Both the position numbers and the translations under genes were made by a program. A stretch of DNA of 64,000 bases from Smittia aterrima (Eukaryota > Arthropoda > Insecta > Diptera > Chironomidae): assembly GCA_033063855.1 (NCBI GenBank), contig CP093829.1, positions 17,205,537-17,269,536 of the forward strand. Reading direction: 5' to 3'. How positions within the stretch are numbered: position 1 is the first letter of the stretch; each line of letters opens with the position of its first letter. The notes under the pieces were generated by a model. That model ran no database searches. It saw only the letters and a list, made by a program, of their open reading frames with translations, and was not told the DNA's origin. This document shows, in pieces, positions 1-13,100 of the stretch.

Positions 1-3000
1 GTTCTCGTTTATTTGTCTTAACCTTTTTTAATCGCTTTATTTCCATCGCTGTGATGAAGTCACGACGAATGAGGTTCAGTGATCTCATCTAGCATTTTCC
101 GCGTGTTTATCGACACATCTGTCGACAGATGGAAAGCCTTTGACTCTCCATCTCCAGCTGAATCACCCACGCGGCCTCTGATTCGTTGACTGCATTCCAA
201 AGTCATCAACATCTACATTTAAAGCTTCCCGATCTCAATGGCTAATTTATCATGAAATTCCAAATCACTTATCGCGATCCATTATAATTAACATCGTCTC
301 GCGCCACCAGCTTAATCGAGAAATGCATTTCTGCTGTTCAACATTGCGAGCCCAAGCGGATTATAATGAATGAAAACAAGATATTACAACGCGCGGCAGG
401 CGCTTCTGGCCATAACGAGCTCGATCAGTGTGAGTATTACGCGAAATGTAAAAACAACAACGCATTCCATAAAAATCCACTTGAAGGTCGTTGGAGTTGG
501 TGTTTTTTAAGAAAATGCCGAGAGAGAGAAAACAAAAATATGGAACAGCTTTGCTCATTGATTGATTCTTTGTTGACGCGTGGGTGCATTGCTCGCAAAC
601 GAATGTGGACCGATGAATGGAAAACACATGCTTCGGTACGATTAAAACCCGATTGGATATGCACACAGAGACAGAAAGGCGGACAAGTCTCGCTAATTAA
701 GAACATGATTGTATTAAAATCTAATCTCGTTTCGCCATCGTCAGCGTGTGACATCACGATTATGCACTTCTCCTCGATACATCTGTTGTCTGGTAAGTGA
801 GCTTTATGAAAGAAGACTTACTTAGAGCTTTGAATGAAAAGCTATTTTTTATCGAATCGTCCCATCCTCCTACTCATAATTCTGCATGAATTGCTTCAGA
901 AATAATTCGCAGACGATCAAATGAAAACAAATTTCTCAAGAATCCGTGAAATTCCATTACGAGTAACGAAAATCTCGCGAAATTGATCCAATTGATGGAG
1001 AAATTGCAAATGTTTCTCATCGGAAATGGCATTAAGCTGTCTATTCTGCCGTTTCATTCCGCCCAACCACTGGAGCAGCGCGCACGACGAAGAAGAAATA
1101 TATGTTCACAAACAACATCAAACCCCGAGCTTCGCTCAACATGAAACTGGAAATGTCTTTTTCTTTCTTTTTATCGCCCATTTCTCAAGAGGAGGGAAGG
1201 GGTGGCTGTATGGGAAGCTGCTTCATGGCGCCCGACAGTCGGGCAGCGTTTATTCTTTCTTTTTTTCGTTAGGCTCACTGTTCTGAACCGAAGTTACGCA
1301 AGCAATTCGGATGATAGCTCGCTTCAAGGTTCCTTTTTTTGTTCATTGAATTTGATGATTTGCAAATGATGCTTGAGCTTAAACTTGAAATAATTATCGG
1401 ACATGTTTTATCAATCGCTTGGGACAAGGTAAACAAGAGCAGAACAAACATCTTCCGAAATTCTGCTCAAAATCCTTTAATTGAAAGCCTCCATCATTCT
1501 CCCATTAACGAGTTCATTCATCTAATGGATCTTTTGTTTAACACCAACGAGAAGCGCTGGGAGATTAAATTTCCTCTCATCGCAGAATGTGCAGCGCTCT
1601 TCTCACTTGGTGATAATAATGAGAAAACGATGATGTTCATTTTCCCCTAGAAACATCAAACTCTATTGATTTTCTCACTTTCGGCTTACACGAGAAATCG
1701 AGCTGGAATCTTTTGAAATACTGCTCCATTATCAGATCAACTCTGACGTCTCTTTTGTTGAGCACGAGTGACTGCTGTCATTTGAGCTGAGATTTAGCTT
1801 CAGTCTCTTCTTTCTCACGCATACAAACAATATTGTCATCGCATTATCATCTCCCACTTGCGATTAATTGAAAGACTAATTAAATAAGAATTCATAAATT
1901 AGCTCAATGTTAACGAGGGAGACAATTTGCTTTGGTCCATTGGACTGCTTAGGAACGGAACGCTCAGCACTAAAAAAATATAATCATCGAGATTTTTCTC
2001 GGCGCGTGATCATGACACTTCCGCCTGGCAATATTTCTTGCCCTCAAGGGTGGGCAGATCGTAAAAACTTTTTAAACTCCTCATTGCGAGAATCCTTCGG
2101 TAATTAAAGTGAAAATCATCTCTCGAGACTCGGCGAAGCTAAAAATTGAAAGTTTCCTCGTAAAACTTTAAAAATTTCCATCACAAAAAGGCGACCGGAA
2201 ATATGACTCAAGCGGCAGAAAAAGTTTTTTTTGCTTTCATTCTTGTTCTCCTTTTGAAAGTTAGAAAAACGATAAAACTATTTCTCACTCCATTTTGATA
2301 TGATCCCTCGAAACGGGGACATTGTCTTCCCACTTCTTTTGTTGGCTTTGAAATTTCAAATTTATGAAAATTTCGCTTGACTTTTTTATCAGCAAAGTTT
2401 TCTTTGTCGAGAAGAAAATATTTTCCTTCAAAGTTGAAACTCACTGAGTCTTGACAATTCGTTTTGCAAGCTGAGGAACAGGAAGACGTCACATGAACAA
2501 GCAAAAATATTGTTTGTGATGAATTTTCTATTTTCCAGCTGAGAGAAAACTTGAAATCTTTTTGGATGAATTCTTGGGAACTTTCGGAGAGGAACTGCGA
2601 GAAGAATGAACAAAAAGCAAGTTCTTCATTAGCTAATCTCAAAGTCAAGTCAGCAATCTTAACTTTAAACCAGTTTCTGCTTAACCTCATTAATAACGAG
2701 ACTAATTCCATTCGAGCCTCTAATATTTATTCTGTTAAGAAGCAGCAATTTCGTTTTATCGTTCAATATTTCGCGGAAGAAGAAGACAACGTCTGAAAAC
2801 TAGTTTGGAGAACTTTGCGTCCTTCACTTGCGCTCTTGCTTCATCGGTTTCCTATAATCGTTTTAGAGCGCGAGTAAAAGCAAAAGTTTTGAGCAAATTT
2901 GTCGAGCATAAACTCCATAAATTGTTTAATTAACAATTAGAGGCGGTAATCGATTTGCTCGAGAATGGTTCTGAGCTCCTTTAAATTGGACCGTGAAAAT

Positions 3001-6000
3001 TAATTGCCGCAAGCTTTTTCCAATTTGACTCACACCTACGCAAAAAAAAGAGAAGGAAGCCCCAATTCCCATTGCGAAAGTTTCACGTGCCAGGTGAATT
3101 TTTCTATTTTTACCACAGCTTCAAATGGCTGCGGACATTTCAAAAGAATCATGTTTTCGTTGAGACTTTTAAAGCCAAACGATACACAAGTAAATTTTGA
3201 AAAGTTCAAGATCGACGACTGATGGAACAAGCATGAAGAAGAACGACAACGGTTGTAAATTTATTGAGGTCCCAGCAAAATAGAGAACAATTTCTCAGGT
3301 GTCCATTTCACCTTGAATCAATTTTCAAACCTTTTTCGCTCAAACCCAACGTACAAGTAGACCTGTCGCAAAATAAACACGAAAGTCGACCTTTTTTCAT
3401 GATTGAAAAAAATTTGTCGATAAAGTTCAATGACTGATGGCGATGGCATTAAAGACTTTCATGAATCGATTCTGAATTTAGATAAATTTAATAGCTGATT
3501 GCGTTTCTTCAATACCGTTTATGAACAGATGTCGCCTTACGGCCCTTCATCATCCTTAGGACTCGAGATAAATCTCGGTGCTTGTCTTTCGGGTCAGCGA
3601 GTGACTATGTGCATGCACCATTAAGTTGATTTATTAATGAGAGAATTGGACGCGCGTCAAGTTTTCGTTTTCAACTTCTGATGATGTCGCAAAGGTGAGT
3701 TGCCGCTAAAAATAAACGACGGACTCACATGGGAATCGCTTTTCGTTTCAATTTCAAGAAATGAATCCATCATCGCGCTTCTGGCGATGACACAAATTAT
3801 CTCGTCACCGAAGGATATTGCGTAACCGTCCACGCTGCATTTGACTGTTCCGTCAAAAGAATTCCTACATTTGATCTTGCACTTGTTCGTCGGCTGGCGC
3901 TGACGCTCGTGTCAAGAATAATAATTGAAGTTTATTACGTCACAACTTGAAGCGATGCTCCGTTGGGGCGAGCAAAACAATTTAAAAGACATAAATCATC
4001 ATTTTCAATTCTGAGATCACCGACTGTTGGGTGAATCGAATTTGAATTCGATTGAAGCAATTTGTTGATGAATCGCCAAAAGGATTTTCGAGTAAAATGA
4101 TTTGAGTCTGACTATCGATTGTTGTTTAATCTTTTTTGTTTGTTTTGCAAACGAAGTTAAAATTTTTGCTCACCAACCACGAAATCTTTGAAATATCTCG
4201 CGCCGCTTATTGAAAAGCAAAACACGAAAAATTTTGTTTTTGTCGATTTTCCATTTCTTTCTTTTTTCTCTTGCGGCTAAAAATATCAAAGCCGCGAGAT
4301 GAAAATCCCAACACGTCGGATGGAAATCTCTGTCTTGTTCTGTTTAATTTAACTAATGTTTGCTTTGATCCGTGCATGTGTAAGTGCTTCGAAATGACGT
4401 GAAGAATGAACTCAGCTTGTTTACAATTGCGATTAAGAAGAAGTTCATTTGATATCGACTCTATTCCCGTGACGTCATCGGTCCGTCTCATCGAATTACT
4501 CAGAATTCTTCGAGTTTACACATCAAACTATTAATAACCGACGTGTTTTATAAGCTTTTCATGAATTTTAATTACACAACGAGCGAGAAACAATAAAATT
4601 CCACTCGATCGCCCGTTGAAAGAATCTCCTCTGCTGTTGTCCAACTTTACCAGCGCAGACCAGAAAAGATCTGATTTGAATGTATTTTTGGATTTGTGTA
4701 CAATGTCGTTGGCTGCTTCTGCCATATGGGAGCCGTCGTAGTTGTCAAGTCAGTGTCAATTAGATATCGCGTGTGTTTGCGTGAAGGTCACGATGTTATT
4801 TTTCATTCGAAGCCCGCTAATCAATTAATCAACGTTTCAATTCGACCATCAGAAGCTTCTCAACTTCAAGTTCACGACTCTTGCATCCATCCGGGATATG
4901 AAAATTGTCACTCTTTGCCTTTTCTGGAACGTTGAGTTCCATTAAATTCTGACTTGTTTGTTTGTTTCTTCGCGTTACGTTCAACGACGTCGTCAAAAAA
5001 TTTTGATGATGACAGCAAATACGCTGATCGTGTGTTGGTCGCAGCGAACAAAAGCGACGATAAAAAAAATCTTGGAAAAGTTGTCGAGTTTCAAGCTAAT
5101 GGAGTTTCACTTGGTGATTCACATTCGTAACATGAATCATGTGATCACGGATGTTTGGAAAGCAATTGCGAAGTCGAAAACAAGAGAAATGCAAATTCAC
5201 TACTGGAGCTTCTCATGATTTACCCGCCACCCATCGAGAGCGTTTAACTTCTTTGTGGAAGCTGAAAGAACAACACGACTTTAACCCAATTTAAGCTGCA
5301 TGCGGGCGACTTTTACATTAATAAACATTACTGAGCCTTTCGAATGTCATCGAACTTATCGTCTTTTCAATTGATTTCGGAATCGGTTCTTCATGCTTCT
5401 GAATTTGAAACGCTAATCGAGGTTGGAAAGAGTCTTTTACCGTTCATGATAAGAAAGAGAGAAATATCATCCGTAACGTAAATATTTAGATTGAAATTTT
5501 ATCTTCTCGTCGGGTTTCTGTCGTTCTCTGCTCGCTTAGATTTTCTTATTCAATATTTGATTTTCTTTTTTTTTCTTGTTTGATTTCCATAGCTTTAGTG
5601 AAATTACATTAATATTGTCTTTTGCTGCGCTTCATATTTGCCTCACATTCTTGTAATGCAATGACAACGTCGATGCATTCGTTCGAGTCGCGCCACTTTG
5701 TCCATTTCGACGAGACGAAATTGGATCAAAAGTTTTCTTTTTTTAATGCTTTAATCAACACAAAAGGCGAACACAAAGTCGAAGAAGAAAACCTCTGACT
5801 GTTGTTTAAAAATAACGAATTCACTGTCTGGCTGTTCGAAAGCAAACTTGTGTGATTATTGATGGATCGTAGGCAGAGAGCTGTTCACATAATTTGTGTG
5901 GCGTTTAAATCGCTTGTTGATGTTGGCAAGATGTCCAAGTTTATTCAATGGACGACGCACCTTTGTGTTGGTAATTAACCCGAAATCAAAATAAACTCCA

Positions 6001-8677
6001 AAGCATTATATTTGAATTTTTATCTCGCTATTCGCGAGAAGATCAGACGATGGTCGTAGAAGAAGAGTTTGACGACGCCGCTCGATATTTACGACTCTTA
6101 CCTCCAAGTTGTTTAGCTAAAAGAATCCGCTAATGTCGTAAACAGGAAACGTGATGATAGAAAAGTGTGCCACAAAATTCTAGCGTTGCACTTATGTTGT
6201 TGGTTGGTTCACAATATATTTCGTTTTCAGCGAGCTGATTTTTGTTTATCGACAACGAAAAAAATTGGTTAAAGAGAATAAACAATCAGCAATGACTTTT
6301 CTCCTCCGCCAGCCCATAAAGCAACGCCACACAAATGCCGACAGTCATCACCACAAACACATCAACGCCTATTTCAGCAAATGCCAGATAAATACTCGCG
6401 GAAAAGTCTTTATCGTTACACAATCGAAGGGAATTTGTGAAATTTTCTTTACGCTTTCCGCCTCACAGATTGCCATTTCCATTTTGGCATGCACATTTGC
6501 TCCATGAGGAAATCGATATCATCGACACTTCTCGCAAATGCTCTTCTCATCTGATCAACAGAAAAATTCAGCAAACGTGTGTATGGATCGCTCGTCGGAT
6601 GTGTGGGTGCCGCGATTTGGGTGGAGAGGAAAAAAATATTTCTTTAAAATTAGATAAATGTTTCGTGTTGAAATCACATTCGGGAAAAATAGAAAGAAAA
6701 ACTCTCGATTGTGAAACTTTTTTTTCTCTTCACTCAAAGATTTCCAAAATTTTCGATAAAACTTTCGGGAACTTCACTTGAGAATCTCTCAATCGCGATC
6801 GTTATGATCCATCAAACGAACAGATTTATAACTCAAACTGGCGAATCGCTGCAAAAACTTATGAGCGATTGAAACTAAAAATAGCAGCGACGTTTGAGTG
6901 TAACTTTCAACTTTTCTTCTCGTCTCGCGATCTTCCAACAAATAATCTTTTGCGAAAATAACTTTAAGGGAACTTCCTCCGAAGCACCAACCTTCAAATC
7001 TTTTTTTCTTCTTCTTTTCTTCGCGACTTAAGCGTACAAACGCGAACCAACAGCGAACAAATTAAAAGTCAGACTGAGCCAACGTAAAAATTACTAAGTT
7101 TGCTTCGACTTTACTCGCTCCGGCCGACTATATGTGTGAGTGCCGCGCGCGAGAGAAGGCGAGAATTACTATTTTGAAATGAATACACGAACGAAGAAGA
7201 AAAAAATCATAAAATTATGCAGAAAGATCGAACGGAAAGCTTAATGAAAAGGCGAGAAGATCACAAAAATATCGCGATGATTTCAGATGAGAGCGTCTGT
7301 TTGCGTTTACTCGCCGCAGCTCTGAGCAGATCATTTTGTGAATGAGCGTCGAGGCGAGAATCTTCAGCACGTTCTACGCCTTTTCGTGCACCGTGTTCTA
7401 ATTTAAAATCTCGCAAAAGAAAAACAAACACGAAAGTGTGACGCGAAAAATTGGGATTTCGTCCAAAATTAACTCAACCACGGCTCGCGCATATCGCACC
7501 GAGACGATTTGATGATTGAACTTGGCGCTATTTTTACTGTTCTTGCCTCGTCCGCTTTCGCTTATGATGATTCACTTTGGATGTGTGGTGTTCTCTTTAA
7601 TTTTAATTAGTCATAATAACTTGCAAGTTCATCCCTCGAGTGAGTTGGTCGAAAATTAACTTAATGAACCCTCAGCAAAATGAAGGCGACACGCAATGAG
7701 AGTTCGCCGCGGGAAGGAGAGTTTATGCCAATTTGAATTAGTGAGACTTCAAGTGCCCCCATTAGAATCTCATTGGGATTTCCTTTTATGGGACCGTCGT
7801 GTTCATTTCACAACACAACAGCCATCTCTTGACGATGTAGTGGATGATAAAACCGCTAACATAGCTCACCGTTGCAAATGCTCACTCTTATCAGTTAATA
7901 AAGATAAATAAAGTTCAGAACTCGATGAACGATAAGATTCGTCATAGACAGCCAACTCCTTTCAAGAATATTGACGAAAGCAACCGCGCATTTCTTCAGA
8001 TGATTTTTCTGGATCCAAAGAATCCATGATAGTGAAGAAAATTATTGATTTTCCACTGGCATTCACTCGAAAAGAAGAAACTCTTTGACGTACTTACAAA
8101 GCCCTGAATTGGGAAAACATCTGAACAAAAACACCGAATTTTCATGAAAAATAACACTTTTCAGCACAAACTAACACTTAATTCGATTAAACAGCTTGTA
8201 GAAGAACAATTTGATTGCTGTCTCGTGTTTTAAAACTTTCGATTTATGCTTTAAAAAAATATTTAAAAAAAAATTCAGAACTATTTTTTGTACAAGTCAA
8301 CATCGATCTAGGGCATACAAGTCAGCATCGGATTTCTTCGGTTAATTCGACGACAAAATTTTATACGAAGTGGCGCGGTTAATTTAAAAAAATAATTTAC
8401 AATTATGAAATATTTATTATCAGCAATTATGCAAGGCAGTTGTGAAAGAAAAATATTTCTCGAGAAGCTTCTCGTTCTCTGACCTTTTTAAATTTAAGAG
8501 GACTTCTCTTCACATCTCTTCATCATCAAATCTTGCAGAAAAATTATGAATTCAGAAACAAATTGCTGTATAAAGAATGTTTTATTGGTTTCATTAAAAA
8601 TCTTCAGAGATAACAAATTAATAAAATCTTTTGACTTTGAAATGCACTTGGGCGTTTTGATCTTTGATGGCAATTAT
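1..8677. other. Gene-poor region, no coding gene recognised
   Basis: I found no open frame here with family resemblance or a convincing exon chain. Open frames of 60-167 codons occur on both strands but overlap each other and look like by-products of the composition. A perfect palindrome lies at 116-131. Around 7.1-7.5 kb the sequence is richer in GC and in GA-type runs, which could mark a promoter or 5' exon of a gene outside the window, but no open frame supports that. It may be intronic or regulatory DNA of a neighbour to the left; this is inference. Confidence 0.5.
116..131. promoter_or_regulatory. Perfect 16-bp palindrome made of two E-boxes
   Basis: CATCTGTCGACAGATG reads the same on both strands. 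Each half is a CANNTG E-box of the CAGATG/CATCTG class, and the centre is TCGA. bHLH dimers bind this class of site. The palindrome is directly visible; any regulatory role is inference and no target gene is visible nearby. Confidence 0.3.
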
Positions 8678-10123
8678 TTAAAATGCAGCCAAACCTGTGA
8701 TTGCACGACCGAGAATCAGACCGTGAATATCGTAAGTTCCCTCGTACGTGTTAACGGCTTCGAGATTCATCACGTGCCTAATGATGTGATACTCGTCGGC
8801 GATTCCGTTGCCGCCTAATGCGTCTCGGCATTGTCTCGCAATGTCCAATGATTTTCCTGCATTGTTTCTCTTGATTAGCGAGACCATATCAGGATTGTGT
8901 TGGCCTTTGTCCTTCAACCGACCGACTTGATAAGCTGCCATAAGTCCGAGTGTGATTTCAGTTACAGAGTTGGCGAGTTTGGTTTGAATCAATTGAGTTT
9001 GTGCGAGTGGTCGTTGGAATTGTTTGCGATCCAAACAATATTGCCTAGCGATTGAGACACAAGCTTCTGCGGCTCCGAGTGCGCCCCATGCAATTCCATA
9101 TCTCGCATTATTTAAACAACCGAATGGTCCACTCATTCCTAAAGCATGTGGCAGTAAATTTTCTTCAGGAATCCTAACATCGTCCATTAAAATCATTCCA
9201 GTCTCTGAAGCTCTCAAAGAGAATTTTCCTTCAATTTTTGGAGTTCCGAGGCCTTCAGAGCTTTCTGATCGATCAACAATAAATCCTCTAACTTTTCCAT
9301 CTTCTCCCTTTGCCCAAACAATTAAAATATCAGCAATTGGCGAGTTTGTAATCCAAGTTTTGCTTCCATTGAGAACGTAAGTCTTTGTTTTAGGATCAAA
9401 CTTTGACTTAGTTTCCATTCCTCCAATGTCACTTCCGTGATTTGGTTCTGTAAGACCGAAGCATCCAATCAGTTCACCCTTCGCCATTTTAGGAAGATAT
9501 TTCTGCTTCTGTTGTTCATTGCCGTACATGTAAATTGCTCCCATTGCTAAACTGCTTTGAACTGACAAAGCTGATCTGTAAGCTGAGTCAACTCGTTCAA
9601 CTTCTCTAGTCAAGAGTCCGTAAGCAACGCTAGAGATTCCAGCACATTCGTAACCTTTGATTGTACAACCAAGAGCTCCATATTGCCCCATTTCTTTGTA
9701 GATTTCTCTGTCGAAAACTGTTGGAGAAAGATTAATTTGAGAATGAAGTGCTCGAGGATTGATTTACCTTCATTTCTGTTCGCTAATGTTATTCTTGGCA
9801 GCAGCTGAGATTGGCAATATTGTCTGAACGAATCACGAATCGAGATTTCTTCTTCCGTCAGCAGTGATTCCAAGTTTAATGGATCTTCCCAGTTGAATTG
9901 AGCTGTGGATGAAAAATCGCATTATTTAATTGAAAATAAAAAGTAAAGCTTTGAAAACTTACGAAACTTTGCAGCCGCCGCAAATCCTGTTCGAATAAAA
10001 AGGTTTTGTTATCAAAATTTCGGCTTTTGAATCAAGTAAATTGAACTGACCTTGAGTTTGCTGAATATTGAGTAATTTCGGTGAAATTAAACGTTTACCG
10101 ATTGAACTTAATAAATTATTCAT
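8678..10123 (-). CDS. Gcdh: Glutaryl-CoA dehydrogenase, mitochondrial
   Basis: This is an acyl-CoA dehydrogenase family flavoenzyme that oxidises and decarboxylates glutaryl-CoA to crotonyl-CoA in lysine, hydroxylysine and tryptophan breakdown in the mitochondrial matrix. Four exons join in phase: 10123-10051, 9986-9963, 9902-9768 and 9717-8678, giving 423 residues (human precursor 438). The N-terminus (MNNLLSSIGKRLISPKLL) is basic and amphipathic, as expected of a mitochondrial presequence. Family marks include FGLTEPNHGSD, the RYGIAWGALGAAE helix, ALGGNGI, and near the end TYEGTYDIHGLILGRAITG, whose Glu is the position of the catalytic base in this family. The start is the first in-frame ATG, at 10123. 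Neighbouring regions on both sides are gene-poor. No truncation or frame break is seen. Confidence 0.95.
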
Positions 10124-13100
10124 TTTACTTTTATTCACAATTCAAGGATCTAGGAATTAAAACTTCGATCAAGGATTTTCCCGCTTGATTTTCTTATTTT
10201 TTCCTGTTGATTTTTTCAATGAATTATTTCATCAAAACAAGATAGCCGCGAATCGCAATCCCACCCACTCACACATCAACGTCTCTCACACAACGAGATA
10301 TTCAAACGCGCCGTTAAACTTGTAAGAAATAAACATTTTCATAAATATCTGTCGATTTATGATTTATTAAGACAAATCCTCCCTCGGATTGGAAAAATTT
10401 TGCATGCTCACGCTCGTGTCGAGATTTTTTAATGTTTTCATGTCCGATGTCGGAGTCTGCAACAAATAAATTTCTTCCTCGACATAACAAAAGAGATAAC
10501 GACTAGAAAGCAATAAATTTTTAATTTCGATAGTTCCACCGATTTATTGACGAACATTCGAGGAAACTGTAATTCACCCTCGCTGTAGTGGAAATAGAGT
10601 TTTGTTGTAGATTCGAGCGGAAGTTGATGTCTTGTCCGCTTCCATCAATTAAATTTCCCTGCCAAGCCTACAAAAGCGACGAGCAGAAAGTTTTATCTTG
10701 TTCGATGTTTTTACAAAGATAGAAAACTCTTGTCAGAGTCACTGATCTGGAAATAAGAATTTACAGCGCTTTTTTTTTGTTGGTTTCATCTTTGGCGAAG
10801 GCAGTTGGCAACAAAGTTACTTCATCTCTGCAGTAAAACTTGAGAGAAACAAGAAAATCCTTGAAGGGAGTAAATCGCACAGAAAGGAAATCTTTTATTG
10901 TTTGTTTTTTTCGCAAGCTGACATTAACTGAAATTTATAACATCCTCGAGTCCGTTCGAGCGAGGAAAACAAAAGGAGCAGAGAAAATTTATTGACGGCC
11001 TCGTTTCAGCAGTGACGATAATTGAAGAAATTGACACAATGTCTTCATGTTTATTGTTATTTTATCCCTTCGATCGACTCAAGGATGCCGCAATTGGATT
11101 TTTAATTAGAAAAACATCGAAAGTGGCAAAAAATTGTTATCGTTCGCTTCATAAATCATGAATGATCTGACGAGCGAAGAAAAAAAAAACCTTGATAAAG
11201 AAAATTTGTTTTTCCTTCCAATCCTCACAACAATGACGAATGGGAATTTTTCCATATTGAATCATTTTGGCCTTTTGTGTCTTTGCGTCTAGTGAAGCCA
11301 ATCACTCGCCGCAGCTGAAGCAATAAAAAATAATCTTCTATTTATTTAAAATTCGATTCAGAGATGAAAAGTTTCTGTTTGGAAAGTTTTCTCCATTTTA
11401 CTTTCAGCTTCATGCGGTGGAAAATGCTAAAGCGACTCCAAGGCGCCATTTTCTCTCCCACAAGCTTTCTTACGCCCCGTTTTATTGACACAAGCGCAGA
11501 GTATTCTCTTGAATGAACAATGAAGCTGATTTTGCTGTCTCGGCTGTCGTTGAGCTTGAACTTCAATATTAACTTTCAATGATTGCATTGACATTATAGA
11601 AAAAAGCTTGACGACGACCATCGACAGTTTGTCTAGAAACTCAAACAAAATACAAAACGAATGATCGCAGGATAGCGGAGAAAAATTAATTCTTTTAATT
11701 GGAAAACATTTCAGCATAATCACATTATCGTTCTTCGCTAATGAAAACAAGTTTAATGGATGAGAAGAAATCTCGACCGGGGACAACAGAAAGAATTATG
11801 AATTATTACCACATGATAAATGTTTCCAGCAACTTGTTATCGTTGTAACTGAATCGAGTTAGGGTTGCGAATTAAAATCTTAGGGGTTGTCGACACTCAT
11901 CCTCGATGAGTTTAATGACCACAATAATTCTTCGTTTGCCAGTTTTCACTTGAGAATTAAATGAGAGTTTGAACGGTAATTACTCTCCAGGCGGCGTTTG
12001 TCGACCAACTGAAGCTGGAAAGCGATTCCCGGCAATTTAATTAAGAAGACTTCGACTTTTTCAATCGAGAAAATTGAACATCTCACTTTACTCGCTTCGA
12101 CATGAAGCTGCATAATTCGACAATAAAATTCTTCTCGCCCCGAATTCTCGAGGCCATTAAAAATTGACTGGAAAAATTTCTTAAAAATATTTTTATGGCG
12201 CAACTTTAACGACGTTCGAGGAATCGCATAAAAATTTATTTCTGCTGCTCACACGACGAATTAAATGATGTAGATAGAATCGTCTTCATGTCTTTTCGAG
12301 GCGAGGGAAAATCAAAAAGGGTTTCCCAATTTCACAAAATTGGTGAATCGTTATCGACATTGATGACAGACTTAACGATCGGAATAATTTATTCAACGAT
12401 GGAACGCACGAGATTTCCTCTTCGATGGCTTATCGCATCGCATCTTGGAGCCCTGTCACATTCGATTTTATCTATTTTTCACGTCGCTTCGCATAGAAAT
12501 CTCGAATAATGTTTCTGATTGCGTAATTGCGAACGTTGCTTAACATCAATCGAGAAGTCGATGACACATGAAGCAGTCTCGTGGCTTGCTGGGAGGTTCA
12601 ATGAAACAGTCACAAAGGATTAGATTTCTATTCAAAAAGGATATTCCGAATTTCCCTCGACTCGAGATATCAACCACATGAGCAATCAAACAATCAATTT
12701 AGTTAATTAACTCTCGGCATGAGCACATGGCAAAATCGTACGAGATTTTATGAGGAGAATAAATTCTTATCGCTTGCAATCACAATTTTTGCTGAAATGG
12801 GAAAACTTTCTTGTTTTCTTTATCGTTGCGTAACTCGACCATCGAAAATTGTTTTTATTGACCAAATCTGCTTCTACTTTTTCACAAATCTTCTCTCGTT
12901 TTAGTTTATAGAGTTCCCGACATAAATCAGCCTTGTCGTTGTTTCCTGAAAGTTTTTCTAGTTTTTTTGATAGTTCTTCGATTGCCCGACAAATCTTCAA
13001 ATGACTCAAGCAATTCGTTAGGGAGAAGATTGAAAACCCATTTTTATCGTTCACAATGACAGAAATAACAAAATTAATGCACATTTATGTTAATTTATCA

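Noticed and set aside
366..800. 144-codon ATG-started frame on the plus strand ending at a GTAAGT
   Set aside because: Composition looks random, an equally long frame lies on the opposite strand, and no partner exon follows the donor-like site.
2208..2711. 167-codon ATG-started frame on the minus strand
   Set aside because: Phe/Lys/Ser-rich, no family resemblance, overlapped by frames on the other strand, no promoter or poly(A) support. A frame this long is only mildly surprising in 64 kb read six ways.
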